Notes: a model not told the origin generated them from the sequence alone. A DNA stretch of 64,000 nt from Uranotaenia lowii (GCF_029784155.1 NC_073693.1:282241456-282305455), one strand, 5' to 3'; shown: positions 34,862 through 47,858, counted from the first letter of the stretch. Numbers and translations are program-made.

Positions 34862-35474
34862 AATTCTAGCGTAACATTTAAAAAGGGCGAAACTGCCAAA
34901 TGTAAACAAATCGAGTTAACGGTCATTACGGATGTACGCGGTTGCACTTTACCTAATTAACGCGGTTTCATCTTAAATCACTTAAAACTTTCAAAAAATT
35001 TATAAAATTCAATTGGGCGAAACTTTCTGTTGATGCATTTTTGTTGAAACGTGAAGTTACGCCTATTCAAAATGTGGTGAATTTTTCTATTTGTGTAGGG
35101 CCAATAGGCGTAACTGAGTTGACCGTGTGTGACAAAACGGCCTAATTAGTTTTTGCGTGTAGGACCAATGGGCGAAACTTCAAAACCAAAACAAAAACGG
35201 CCGATCAATTGGGCGAAACTTGCAGGCGTAACTGAAATCGAAAACAAAAAAAGACGAAACTCGAACATCTCTGAAATTTAGTAAAAAAAAGTTAAAGATT
35301 TTGATAATCAACGAACAATAAGTGAATATAATTCCCTTTTTTTTTTAATTTGTTGAACAAAAAGTGGTCGATTTTTTAAATAGGATTTGATTAGATGTTC
35401 CGAAATTTCAAACGCGTTTTTCTCGATTCGAGCTAACTGCTAGTTTCGCCCTTATGAAATGTTACGCTAGAATT
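34862..35474. mobile_element. MITE with 33 bp TIR and repeated GGGCGAAAC/AGGCGTAAC words
   Basis: AATTCTAGCGTAACATTT at 34862 and, inverted, AAATGTTACGCTAGAATT at 35457-35474 are near-perfect terminal repeats that continue through AAAGGGCGAAACT. Inside, GGGCGAAAC and AGGCGTAAC recur at least six times (about 34887, 35014, 35108, 35170, 35212, 35226). No ORF and no clear target duplication. Confidence 0.75.
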
Positions 35475-36000
35475 GATAAATAATTGTTACGAAACTTATA
35501 ACGATTTATTTATTGACTCCAACCGCAGACACCAGATACCCAGACTGACCACAGGCGCTTGAATCCATACAACTACAAGTCGCCCAGAATCATACGCCAT
35601 CTGTTGGGACATCGTGTAACTACTGTGCTTCATCAAGAAAAAAAATTACACTTAATAATTAACAAGCCAAATGAAAACCGTCTTGATTGATCACCTATTA
35701 GTATTTGAAATTCTATCTCAAATATTTTCATTATCGTTTTTGTCTTCAATGTTGATTGTTTACTTTAATTTACTGTATCATAATAAGAGGTGAATGTTAC
35801 ACAAACAATGACTTTTTATCGCTGGATATGAAAAAAAAAATACAAACGCAACGTTATAGCGGTCCTTAGAGCCAATGAATTTTGAGATTCAGTTTTGATT
35901 TCAAAATTAATTTATCCGGCTGAGTAACAGTATGAAAATTATAATGTCTGTTATAAATAATTCATTGAGTTTGGAATTGTTCGTCTTAATCTGAAAGGTT
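35475..36000. other. AT-rich sequence next to the gap, nothing recognised
   Basis: No motif of DTWD2 is found on the minus strand here. The short frame entering the gap from the left side (ending TAA at 35951-35953) does not resemble a DTWD2 C-terminus, so the end of that gene is probably inside the gap. Confidence 0.35.
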
Positions 36001-36500
36001 NNNNNNNNNNNNNNNNNNNNNNNNNNNNNNNNNNNNNNNNNNNNNNNNNNNNNNNNNNNNNNNNNNNNNNNNNNNNNNNNNNNNNNNNNNNNNNNNNNNN
36101 NNNNNNNNNNNNNNNNNNNNNNNNNNNNNNNNNNNNNNNNNNNNNNNNNNNNNNNNNNNNNNNNNNNNNNNNNNNNNNNNNNNNNNNNNNNNNNNNNNNN
36201 NNNNNNNNNNNNNNNNNNNNNNNNNNNNNNNNNNNNNNNNNNNNNNNNNNNNNNNNNNNNNNNNNNNNNNNNNNNNNNNNNNNNNNNNNNNNNNNNNNNN
36301 NNNNNNNNNNNNNNNNNNNNNNNNNNNNNNNNNNNNNNNNNNNNNNNNNNNNNNNNNNNNNNNNNNNNNNNNNNNNNNNNNNNNNNNNNNNNNNNNNNNN
36401 NNNNNNNNNNNNNNNNNNNNNNNNNNNNNNNNNNNNNNNNNNNNNNNNNNNNNNNNNNNNNNNNNNNNNNNNNNNNNNNNNNNNNNNNNNNNNNNNNNNN
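36001..36500. other. Assembly gap (500 N)
   Basis: Exactly 500 undetermined bases, a round figure that suggests a placeholder of unknown true length. The gap cuts exon 3 of DTWD2. Confidence 0.99.
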
Positions 36501-36924
36501 TGCTTAATGAGGAATTCCTTAGATTGATGCGTAACAGCTCCCTTATCAAGCTGAAATTGGCACAGCGCGTGAAGAGGCCTCAACAGCTGATCCCGGAAGC
36601 TGTCGTCCCCCTCAAGAACACTCAACGCCTCGATAGCCGTTTCCAGAGTGCTCAGACACCCATCCGTCGGCTGAGTTCGGATGATGTAGTTACTGTTGCC
36701 GCAGCTGACCAGCTTGACCTGACGCATCGAATGTAGAACCGGAGAGCTAGCATAAATGGCCTTTGCTTGCGGCCAGGTCCCGTCGATGAGGATCAGGTTG
36801 AAGGGGCCATCCCTGAGGTCGACCTGTTCAATCGGGATTGAGCTGGCACTAGGGTACAGGAGCAGCGATTTTTTGTCCGCCAAGATAGATTCCAGTTCCG
36901 AGTCGAATTTGGGGAATTTTTTGC
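36501..36924 (-). CDS. DTWD2: DTWD2, exon 3 (partial, runs into gap): tRNA-uridine aminocarboxypropyltransferase
   Basis: DTWD2 transfers the aminocarboxypropyl group of S-adenosylmethionine to a uridine of tRNA to form acp3U. It is a DTW-domain protein related to SPOUT methyltransferases. This exon starts after TTTTTTACAG in phase 1 and reads GKKFPKFDSELESI, LLLYPS, then LILIDGTWPQAKAI, which holds the DTW motif (here DGTWPQAK). Next come YIIRTQPTDGCLSTLETA and the helical tail SFRDQLLRPLHALCQFQLDK, ending SKEFLIK at the gap. With exons 1 and 2 this gives about 228 residues. Family members are near 300, and the missing part should be a short basic C-terminus. The upstream intron is about 13 kb (36925-49987) and full of transposable elements. 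Recognition is secure, and the end of the gene is unknown. Confidence 0.93.
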
Positions 36925-38814
36925 CTGTAAAAAACCGATTATTTGTAGACACGGAATTACCGTTCCTATACTAAAATTTTTATCCTAAGTTAAAAATGAA
37001 AATTTTTGTACTTTTCAGTTTTTTGTCGTTCAAGATAGAAAAGCAAGGATGGTTAAAATAAAGAGAAACAAACAAGTCTTTAAAACTCTCCTATTTTCTT
37101 TTGATAAGATTTCCACCACTTAAACCTTGATCAACTGTACTTTCTTTTTCAATCGGAGAATTGCAACTAAAACATCGTTAACAAACTTACAGCCCTTTCA
37201 GGCCTTTCATTTGACTGGTTTTTAGAGCATTGTATGCAAAAAATGAACACTCCATTCAAGAATGCCTCAAGGTAGACATTATGGGACCCCTTTTTTATGT
37301 TGCTAGTAAACGGATTTCTCATGGATTCTTTTATACTGATATACACCACCGACGTTGAGTTATTATTTTCCGTTAAATTAATTTAAGAAGAAAAGAAACG
37401 ATTTTCAAGATAAGTTAACCACCGTTCAGTTGATTTCGTAAATTTTAATTCCGGCATATCGGTGAAGGGTCTATTCTTGAAGAAAGAATATCAGTGTTGA
37501 AACATGAAGGTGGATAGAAAATTAAGAAGATATTTTTACCGTGACTAGTCAAAACCAGTCAAATGGTAAAGAGGAAATTGTTTATAACATAACATTTTCC
37601 CTTTTCTCTTTTGATATATTCGTTACTTATTCGATAATATTTTTGTTATAAAATGGAAATATTTTTTCACCATGGGTGCACGGAATCACTTCATTTCGGT
37701 ATACCGTGACCGGCCCTAATTCTGCACAGTCCCAAACTCGCATTTTCATATTCATAAAGAAATATTTCAAGATGTGATGAAAAAAATATCCATGAAACAA
37801 GCTGAATTTCTTCAGCTACTGTTTATCTTCAAAATGCGTCCAATTATTTTGAAATCTGATGAATTGCTCGCAAGAAATGGAATAAATCAAAATAAATGTA
37901 GGAAGCAAAGGTTGAAAAATGGCCGCCGTTAGCAGCTTAAGTGTTAGGAAAACAAAAAGATCAAATTAAACAATGTTAAACATAATTTTCTCATTGGAAG
38001 TGCCTTTACGTGAATGATAAAATCATTCTGAACATGACTGCCAAAAAAAATTGAGAAAAAAATTGTTTTTCAAATCAAAACAATGATTTCAGCAATGCGC
38101 AGAATTTGACACCTTTTATTTACTTATGTTCCTAATGCGCAGAAAGAAAAGCACCGGAGAGAACTTATGTTAAAGCTGCAAGGAATTGAATACAGGGAGT
38201 TAGAATAGGGTTACCATATCTAGCAACGCAAAAAAGAGAACATTGTGAAAAAGTTCCAAAAATGGAAAGACAAACTCCTTTTATTCAAGAAAAAAAAATG
38301 ATGTTTTAGTTTATTTAAATACCGCCAATTTGTTACAAGATATGTGACCTACATAACAAATGCTCATAATTTAAAGTTAGATTATTAAAAGATTATTCAT
38401 ACCAAAAAAGCACACCAAAGTTGATAAAAAATCGCATTTTAAGAAAAGTTTTTTTTCATACAGAAGTATTTTTTTCATTCGTGCACTTTTGATTTGTGCA
38501 CTATGCTTTCAAGCAAAGTTGTTGTTATGCATATTGTCTACTGTTCGGAAATTCATAGCATACTCAAAGGCGCTAATTTTGAACGAAAAATTCTGATTGA
38601 AATCGTGAATGTCAGGCGGAACACTCCTTGACCAAGTGCCCGAACTTGCTGCAACTTTTGAACTCGTGATTTCTTCCATTGGTATCCATCCTTTGAAACA
38701 TTCAAGCAAAACTTAAGTGTGGTACAACGAATGCATAAAAGGTGTGATCTCACGTATTTATAAGAATAGAATCTTCACGTATCGGAAGAAATAAGTTAAT
38801 TTATATAAGAAAAC

Positions 38815-39095
38815 TAGCTGACCCGGTAAACTTCGTTTTACCTTCTAAAGTATAAATCGTAATAAATGTTTAATTTCATCTACACGTACCTTACTGCATT
38901 TTTATGGAAATCGTAACAAATAAAGTTGAATTTGTATTGGGACCCCCCTTTCATAAAAAGTGAGATTCTTGAAACTATTATACAAACTATCTCTGACCCA
39001 AAAAACCCTCGGATACAAAATTTCACTTCATTCCGACCGACCATTCATACGTGATGTTGTTACAAAGAAAATGCCTCCATTTTTATATATAAGAT
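38815..39095 (+). repeat. Helentron-like fragment
   Basis: CTAGCTGACCCGGTAAACTT (38816-38835) is followed by TCGTTTTACC, and a distal part has CATTTTTATATATAAGA. The first word is the complement of the right end at 6868-6884. It lies within the AGGGTTACC-ended element. It is non-coding. Confidence 0.5.
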
Positions 39096-39400
39096 TTTTT
39101 TTAATTCCTTCCACCAAAAAAAGAGTACATTTTGTTGAATTTCACAAAAAGAAGAGTACGCTCATTTCTCGATCGAAAAAGAGTACATGTACTCTTAAAA
39201 GAGTACGTATAGTAACCCTAAATTAGAAGACTATTAATTACAGTTTTCTAATAAGTTTTATGAAGATAGGGTATCCGTGCGGTTGTTGGGAGTTTCTTAG
39301 GAATCCCTTCGAATCTACGTGTTTTGTTAACAAAAAAAATGAAAATCTTGATTTGCGTTCTCTATCGTGTTTGCGTGTTAATCGTTTAGATCCAACTGTA

Positions 39401-39605
39401 CAGACTGTTCTGACATAGAGAAGCAGTTCCGGTGGGCTTCAAAATCGCCCCAGCTGGGGGAACTACGCGAAGCTTCTCTCTGTTCACCCGCTCACTCGCG
39501 CTCGTAGACTAACTGATAGTAAGTCAAATGAAGCAGTGCGTAGTTCCCCCAGCTGGGGCGATTTTTTGGCCCGCCGGAACCGCTTCTCTATGTCGGAATA
39601 GTCTG
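39401..39605. repeat. 205 bp near-perfect hairpin, about 68 bp arms
   Basis: CAGACTGTTCTGACATAGAG at 39401 pairs with CTCTATGTCGGAATAGTCTG (39586-39605), and CGCCCCAGCTGGGGGAACTA with its inverse near 39541-39561. The loop is about 65 bases. The arms are GC-richer than the neighbourhood. It could be a MITE or an inverted duplication. No target duplication was found. Confidence 0.65.
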
Positions 39606-39993
39606 CACTGCACACCAAAAAACAAGTTAATTTGACCAGATCCGGCGAAGAAAATGATCGGTCAACAAATATTGTGTAAGCGAGTTGCTGGAAAAAAGCA
39701 TCTGCTAGTAACATATAGCAAGTGTTAGAAACAGTGAAAGAAAGTATAACATAAGCTTCAAAGATCCAAGGCTTGAGTTAGCCCTTTTTCATAATTTTCA
39801 GTACTTTACTAAGCGTTAAACATGCTTTTTAATTCAATTAATTTAAATTAAATGTTGATTTTACCAGTACGGAATGGTATATTGGATTTATTTTGGTGCG
39901 CAGGATAGGGGCATATGCGCAGAATTAGGAACAATAGAAAATAGTGCGCAGAATAAGGGCCACTTGCATTTTTTCCGAATGTTGTGAATAATC

Positions 39994-42070
39994 TTTTTTT
40001 TTTATTATTTTTTTTTATGGGTTTATAAGCTACCTGGCTGACCCGGAAAGGAAAAACAGAACGGGGGACAGAAGAGGAAACTTTACACGAGAGTAGCATA
40101 GCTTAGAACAGGATAGCGGCAACAGAGCCCGAGAGTTCTGAAGCACCAGAGGGAGGAAGCGTTAAGATAGTGCTCGACGGACTGGGACAGATGGGCCCTA
40201 CATGAACTTCTAGTTAACCCAACCTCCAATTCAACCGAGCAGTAACAGTATGATAACATACGCCAAAGTCTCGATATCATTGTCAAAAGGGTTCACTATC
40301 TTACCGTAGTTGAATTTTCCCTACCTGTCACCTAACCTTACTCGTTTCAATAAATTTGAATTTTTGATTGTTTTTACTCGAGATTAACATAGACTAGTTA
40401 ATAAAAATATTTCCAAATATGTCAATGTTAATGGATCTAGAACAAATGCTTGGAAACTGGGTAATTATACAAAAAACTAGAATGACAAGAAAACGAACTA
40501 AAATCAGAATTTGTCTATCTGAATCTGAAGCGTAATAATTCTACAGAACAAAAAAAATGTAATTATACAGAGTTGTGAGAAATTTAAAAAAAAAACTAAA
40601 AAAAAAAATCAATATGACTGTTATAACACATTACAACATTACATAAAACGCATCATCTGTTAATTGTGATGTTTCCACTAAGGAATACTACCATTGCACA
40701 CTGGTACAGAACATCAATCTAGCTGAACTAAATTAATAGCGTCCAGGGATGAAAAGATAGACTTTTGATGTCTTCCACAACATTGCATAGTTTTACAAGG
40801 CGCATACTTTGAAATAAAATATAGAGTCGAGGGGTCCACCAAAAGCAAGATAAAAAAGCTAACTTTTTTGTTCAGCATTTTAGAGCTTTGGATTTTTCTA
40901 CAAAGTTGTTTATCTTAACAAAATACATAACTTTGCTCAACAGACCAAAGTTCTACAATTTCATCCTAAGGAGTTACAATGAAATTAAAATAAAAACCAT
41001 GAAAAAACAGTTTTTTTAATCTGACACGTTGTAGATAAGACAAAACAATTTTCAGTCTTCGAAACAAAGTTGGAAAAAGTTAAAATCTACAATTGTTTAG
41101 TACATTATGATGTGTTTTGAAATTGCTGAAGCGCTGTAGAAAGCATTTAGTGTAATATATTAACGATTTTCAAGGAAAAGTTTATCGAATTGCGCAAATT
41201 TTCGCACCATCAGAAAATGTGGATTTTATTTTTGATATTAAGAGGAATCATTACCATATAAAACTAGCGTGGAACTCGGTGGAACTCGGTGAACAGCTTC
41301 TTACCGTATGCTTTGCTTAAAGCCAGTATTAGAAATGTTTTTGTTTTTAAGAGAACTTCTTTAAAAATAAAGGACCTGAAATATAATTTAACGACAGACA
41401 AACTACAGAAAAAAGTACCTACTACAACGAAAAAGATACAACAGTTCAAACAGCATTCTCATCCAATGAGCCTCTAGATCTTGTAAAATGCTTGATTTAA
41501 GAATAAGCCTCCGAAATTCATAAACCGCAAATGCACACTTACTAGAGCATTGGGGAGACGAATACCATTATACATCTATTCTATTACTATCTACCATATC
41601 AGTACCTAATTGTTAACGTTCTCATTCAACTAATTATGGTATCTACTATTAAATCACCCACCTATCCAGTATCCTAAATAGACTATCCTAAAAGATTGAT
41701 TACAGTTGTCTATCTTTCACAATACTATCTGTTCTAACCTAACTTGCGCATGGTAGTCAACAAGTGGAAATATCAACTTATAAATATCTAATTGTGATAT
41801 TTCCACTGCGCAATGCTCGTTTTGTCCGATGGAAGGGAGGGCAATTGTTTCAACTCCCATTCACCTTATCAACATGGATCATCAAAGGAAAATTATACAT
41901 CATTATAATTTCTAAACCACTTTTAAATCAAGTTTCTATGATGTCGAATAAGGTTATGTGCTACCGCCCTGTCAGGTTCATGTTAGTTTTTGAGCTTGTT
42001 TCCAAACCGTGAACTTCCATAAACACAAGAAAGCACAACATCGCCGTGACCCAATAGAGCCTAGGGTACG
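39994..42070 (-). mobile_element. Poly(A) retroposon family, copy D (2077 bp, 28 bp target duplication)
   Basis: The 28 bases at 39966-39993 recur at 42071-42098. The left edge is T-rich (poly-A tail on the minus strand). The far end, read on the minus strand, begins CGTACCCTAGGCTCTATTGG, the same start as copy C. Shared internal blocks include GATCCATGTTGATAAGGTGA and GGGAGTTGAAAC, and the GCATTGGGGAGACGAA region near 41549. No ORF above 82 codons and no known protein motif. Confidence 0.75.
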
Positions 42071-42364
42071 GCATTTTTTCCGAATGTTGTGAATAATCCA
42101 CATTTTTGCTTCAAAATCGAGCTCTCATTATTTTTGCCGTTAAGTTTGTTAGTCAGCCCAACTGTACACGAAATTTTGAGTGAATTCATTGAAAGGTAGA
42201 TTTTTTGTAACTTAAAACATTTGAAAAATCCTTAACTGCGCAGAATTAAAGCCGTTCACGGTATTGCTAAATAATCACATGATAGTTTGGTGTAAATTTT
42301 CTCTGGAATTCACTAAATTTTATTTCGATTTTTGTCACGGTTTTTGAAATATTTTAAAATAATC

Positions 42365-43095
42365 TCAACATATTCAAGCTTTAAAAAGTGTAATTTGATA
42401 TTTACTGGATAAATTATGACCAGTAATCGAAAAAAGTTAATTTTGAAAGCACAATCTTAAGAAAAGATCTGGGCCCCGTGATGTTTTTTTTTATCCAAAC
42501 AGTGCGTTTGATAGGAGATGGTTTGTTTTTAAAATTAGAAATGAAATTTATTATTATTAAGCTACAAAAAAACTGTGCCGTGCGTGAAAATTTGTGTTTA
42601 ACTCTCGAATTAAACACTATCACTGGAAAATTAGAACATTAGCATTTTTTTTTTTCAAATTTCCAAATTTTCAACAAATTACTGGATTTGAAATTCAACT
42701 TTAATTGACTTCTTTTTATATGATTGATAGTTTTTTTTTAATGATTTTAATGATGTGTGATACCAGAACAAATTTTAAGAGACTTTTTGAAGTGCTCATC
42801 TCATTGCTGGAGGCAGTTTTAAACTCTGGGTCCGGTAAAATTTGTGATTTTATTTTTCAATTTAGAGGAGCAATTGAAGAGAGGTCAGAGTAGTTAAAAA
42901 ATTTCAAAACTGATGATAATCTTCTTACATATTGTTGAGCTGTTGAATTCTGACTTGGAAATTTAAATTATAATCCTAAATTTTGAATTTTGGGTTCAAT
43001 CCCTGGTCTTGGAACCAAAACTGATTTCCTCTGTTAATTTTCTCGGTTTTTTCTTGGTTTTCCTGGTGCGATTTTCAATTCCCGGTTTTCCCGGT
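42365..43095 (+). mobile_element. Fragment of the CCCGGTTTTCCCGG-rich TIR element
   Basis: Sequence from ATATTCAAGCTTTAAAAA to the CCCGGTTTTCCCGG cluster follows, with indels, 8650-9310 of the complete element at 7676-9348. The left end and both terminal repeats are missing here. A Helentron-like end (ACACCGGATCAGTTAGT) follows at about 43254. Confidence 0.6.
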
Positions 43096-43393
43096 TTGAA
43101 TTTGAAATGAAAACTAAATTCGATATCAGGCACTTTTTCAAAAAAAAAATCTTATTTAAGAAAAAACAATTCTTTAATAAAAGATTTTTGTTACCAAGTT
43201 CCAAGTTAACATAAAATAGAAAAACAAATTTTATTTGGAAGGTGTTGCAAAGCACACCGGATCAGTTAGTTTATAATATTTTTAAAACAATAGTTCAAAT
43301 AATTTCGCAGACTTTAATAAAATTGTTGAATGAATTTATATTTCGAATCAAATACTTACTTAAATGCTTTCTTAAATGATATTCGAGAAAGTT

Positions 43394-45083
43394 TTTTTTT
43401 TTTTTTTTTTTTGTGGCGTTTAAATAGCTGTGGGAAGCTGACGCTGAAAGTGAAATGTGGGTAGAGGGGTCGGGGAAATAAAAGTTTAGAGTAGGCAGCT
43501 TAGAATAGTAAGCGATCTTGAGACGTTGGTTATACCATCCTGCACTTCCTTAAGTCCACTTCGGATGAATATGAACTGAAAGCAGAACAAGATAGTGAAC
43601 TAACCCCTCATGATACCAGTTGGAGGAAATACGTTGGCGGTTTGAGACAGGTCGCTTAATTAATCCCAACGAAACTAACTACAGTATTTATATATAATTT
43701 AAAACAATAAAATAAATTGGAACGCTCTCACCATGTTATAGAACTCTATGCTCAGCTGTTGATAAAATCCTTGGGATGAGAGCCATATGTTGCGAAACCA
43801 TCTTAGGGGTCCTTTGATGTTATGTGATGGCTTGAAGTTTACTCGAGTTATTTCAAACTCGTCCCGTCCATCGTCCCGGGTCATCGTCCCGGGTCCCGGG
43901 TCATCGTATAACCAATTGATTTGGCGGTAGTGGCGGTAATGCATGCATACATGAAAAGCAAAAGAAAAGAGAAAAAAAGAAAGAAAAAAAAAGGATTTTA
44001 GTTCATATAATCTTTTAATATATAAAAAAGAAGCCCAGTTCAAACTAATAGCTCGAATGAATAGGAGAAGTAATCTACATTATTCCTATCACAGAATCAC
44101 ACATCACAGAATCATGCAAATTCATCAAAATATGGATACAAGAGCCCATTTTGTCGTTTGAGCACCGCCCCTACCCTACCCGCCTTACACAGTTGCCTAC
44201 GTTTGAATAAGATTTTAAAATGATTAGGACCGTTTGTTTTGAACTTGAACTAAAACACTATAAAAACAACACAGGAGACAGATATGTTTCACAAACATAA
44301 AAACATGAAATATCATTTCCATCCAATTAGCCCCCAGTGATTGAAAAAAGCTAGATTTAAGAATAATCCCTCGTAATTCATAAACCGCAAATACACATCC
44401 ACTGGAGCATTGGGGAGGAGAATGGTATTTAAATGTGTTAACCCACTCCTTTTCAACTGTTTGAATATATCTGAAAAAAAAGGAACCCAACCTCCGAATG
44501 ATCAGAAAAAAAAAGAAAATAAAAAAGAACAAACACAGAACAAATTTATAATACACGAAACTTACTAAATAACAATAAAGATAAATTCAAATATGAATAA
44601 ATGAACAAAACAAACAAAGAAAAACACTTATAACATAGTAAATGAATGATAAAAATTAAAAAAAAATCAAATTTTGAAAAAGAAAAATTATGAAAAAAAA
44701 CTAACGACAAAAAAACTAAATTGAAAGAGAAAGAAAACAACAACAAAAATATATGAATAAATAAAAATAGAAAAAAAATTAAAAAAAAAATAAAAATAGA
44801 TAAATAAAAAAAAAATAAAATAAAAAAAAAATAAAATAAAAAAAAAATCTAAAAAAAAAAAAATGAAAATAAAAAAAAAAAAAATGTCTCATCCTTTTTC
44901 CGGGCTTGACACCGGCAGCAACGGTTCTCAGTATTTCTTTGTTTTCCTATTCTTCACTCAAAGAATATAAAAATAGAATTCCAAAATGTGTAAAATAACA
45001 ATCGATCTATTAATCTTAAATAAATTATACTGACAAACTACACTACGGAAAACAAGTCAGCTAAGAACCATTCCAGGCGGATT
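43394..45083 (-). mobile_element. Poly(A) retroposon family, copy B (about 1690 bp, 27-29 bp target duplication)
   Basis: The bases at 43365-43393 recur at 45084-45112. A long poly-T run opens the insertion. Next to it is TGTGGCGTTTAAATAGCTGT and AAGCTGACGCTG as in copy A, and near 44330-44420 the shared CCCCCAGTGATTGAAAAAAG and GAGCATTGGGGAGG blocks. 44640-44880 is an expanded A-rich simple sequence inside the element. The 5' part after 44890 is not shared with A, C or D. Open frames on the minus strand are low-complexity Phe/Leu-rich translations and are not called. Confidence 0.75.
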
Positions 45084-45610
45084 TGCTTTCTTAAATGATA
45101 TTCGAGAAAGTTGTAACCTTATCTATTCATATTTTAGAAAAATGTAGATTTTTTTTTTGAAAACGATGTGTCTCTGAAAATAAAATTAACTCTACAAGAT
45201 CTGAATAAATTGTCCATTCCCCGTTCCCAAGATTCGGGAAATCTGGTGGTCTATTACCCGGGAATTTCCGGAATCCCGGGAAAAATTAAAAAAACATGTA
45301 AAATATATGCACTTCGATTTGAATATATACAGGTACTATCGGCTTCTCAGAAATTTAAGGGACAAAACACTAGCGCCAAAAAATAAACGACGAAAAAGTC
45401 TTCAACCTCAAATTCGAAAATTGAAATAGCATGCGCCGTTTTTTTTTGTTTATAAATGATGAAGAAGATTTTTTCGTTATTCGTTAGTGTCAGCTGCTGA
45501 TATTTTTTTATCGCCATTTTGATTTTGATTGTGCAGCCAAACGCGTTTCTTTATATTGTGGTTTATAAACTAATTTTTACTTTTAAAGTAATCCGAAATT
45601 TATTACCAAG

Positions 45611-46270
45611 ATGTCTTCATTCTTCCTAAAAGGTAAACCAAGAACAACGACCAAACTTAAGGTTAGTATTCCTCGATTCTGAAAACATCCAACTCTTATT
45701 TGAAACTACACTTTGTTTTCAGTTCGACAAACCCAAATCGGTCAAGAAAGAATCCTCCGGGAAACTGCCCGTCGGGAGCCGGAAGAATCATAAGAGGAAA
45801 TTGACAGCGATGAGGAAGAGGAGCAAACGATTGCAGCCGCTGGAAAACAGTTCAGATGATGAGGAAGATTCGGGATAGGCCGGTATTGGTCAGCTTTGAG
45901 GGCAGACTATCTATAGAGTATCGGGAAATGGTTTACGTGGAAACACGGTGAATTGATTTTTGCTTACAAAAGCCAATTGATGACTAACAGAGATTTTTTT
46001 AAATTTTTAGGTATGGTCATAAAACTGCGTTCTTGAGAATCGATGTCCTTTCGAGGAAACGGCCGGTGAAGCAAATTGTTCGATCCTCATCTGGAAAATA
46101 GTTGAATCGCAGTTCATTTACAACTGTCCCCCGACAACGAATAGAACTGTGGAATTGGTACTCTCTGTCGGTGTGAAGTTCCGGTAAAAAGAAGTCCCAG
46201 AACACGGTTCGATTAGCTCACGGGAAAACGGAAAAGGAGGATATCGACGAAAGCTCCACTGCTAAATACT
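45611..46270 (+). pseudogene. RRP9: Broken copy of RRP9 / U3-55K (U3 snoRNP WD-repeat protein), introns retained
   Basis: The intact protein binds U3 snoRNA in the nucleolus. Exon 1 (45611-45661) reads MSSFFLKGKPRTTTKLK, and a 61 bp GT..AG intron precedes exon 2, which starts FDKPKSVKKE. In exon 2 the frame slips: NHKRK is followed in one frame by DSDEEEEQTIAAAGKQ and in the other by SSDDEEDSG and TAG (45876-45878), so two indels compensate. Downstream pieces read YGHKTAFLRIDVLSRKRPV (46014-46070), LIWKIVESQFIYN (about 46090-46130) in another frame, and LAHGKTEKEDIDESS (about 46213-46260), with stops between them. Acidic N-terminus, GHK...IDVLSRERP, IWK.VEESQxIYN and a LAHG block are the order expected of RRP9, but most of the WD region is absent. 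Retained introns indicate a duplicated copy, not a processed one. AATAAA lies near 46326. Confidence 0.65.
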
Positions 46271-47858
46271 GAATTTTATTCTTATCAAGACTTAAAAACG
46301 AGAACTCATGGTATGAAGAATACGAAATAAATGACTACGGTTTAAAACAACATTATTTTTTTAATTTCGTCAATTTCGAAACAGACCAAATCGTGCCAAA
46401 CTGCTCTTTGAATTTCGGTAAAAAATAGCCAATTTTTGACTTCTCTGGGGTTATATACTTCGGTTAAATAATAACCATATTTATTCAACTTCTCCCGGTG
46501 AAGTCATTTTATTGGTTATCGTGGAGAAGTCATAAAAAAACAACGCGGGAAAAGGTCGATTATGTTTATTTTGTTACCATAAATGGTTAATTAAATATGA
46601 GCGTAAATTGATCATGTGACGTTTCGTTTTTAATGTTTACGTGGTTCCGTCGGTAAAATGCAAAACTTATGTGTTTGCAAGCTTGAGTGCAAGTTGAAAG
46701 CTTGAAGACTTTTTCGATCGTGGCAGCACCGTAAACAAAGAGATGATGTGCCAGACTACTTGTTCTAAAAACTACGCAGCCGGGTATCTTGATAGAATAT
46801 AATATCTTTGATATATAGCTTATCGAACCATTCGGTCATACAAGCCCATAATTTTTTTCAAAATGTACTCTTCATGTTTTTTTAAACATATTTTTAATCA
46901 AATTAATCTAACTGTTTTCAACAATGATAAATTAAAAACAGTCAAACGAACTATAAAATAACGAACCTGAATAAGTCAAATGAAGAATTGATTCATGCAG
47001 TTAGGGGTTTATAAAAAAAATATCTTTTATTTGTTGGTTAATCCAACTTTTTGTTCGTTTTTCTGAACACTTTACATATTTGCTCTTCATATGAAAAGAA
47101 ATGGCTTCTTCATTTTAAATTTTGAAACTCAATTTTTATCCTTTTTTCTCAGGGATTTTAAACCAAGTAAGTTTATTCATCCCGAGTTTGAAACTCATCT
47201 GGCTTTCAAAGCCAGAGGGAAAGAATTGCATAAATGTTGATATCGAGAAAACACCTGCTGCGCGATTTTTCGTATATTTCTCGAAGGGCTGTGGGTTTTT
47301 TGTTCAATTAAAAGGATGTGGAAATACATATAATCTTTTAAAACTTATCTATTTGAATAAATAAATGCACCAAATGGCTGCAAATGTTCTGAATGCAGGA
47401 AGACCAAATATTCTAAAATCAAATTTAAAGCTTAGGCACAATGCTGCTCTTCTCTGTTATTTCTCAAAAATCGTTTTGAAAAATTGGGAATCACGTGGCC
47501 TTTAAGGAAAAAAAATCACTTTATTCATACATTATTATTTGCAAATTTATTACTATAGAAACTAAAGGTCTCAAAATAATAAAAGTTAAAAATCTAGAAT
47601 GAGAGCCTTCAATTCAAGAGCAAATCATTGAAACTAGAATTGCAAACGTTCCAGAGAACAGAATCATATTTTATCATTTTATTTCAAAATTTAATTAAGA
47701 TTGAGAAATAAAATTCTTCGACGACAATCCGCAATAAGAAGTGAATTGCAGAATTGAAAAAAAAAATAACACGATATATCCGAATCACTACTAAGAAGAA
47801 TATAACAGTATAACAAGAATAATATCAGAATTTTAAAATCAGTTTTAAAATCATATCT

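Noticed and set aside
35951..36952. 333-codon frame across the N gap
   Set aside because: It reads through 500 undetermined bases. Only 36501-36924 is real coding sequence; its first 9 codons are intron.
44224..44880. Phe/Leu-rich minus-strand frames of 66-110 codons
   Set aside because: Low-complexity translation of A-rich simple sequence inside copy B; no motif and no splice context.
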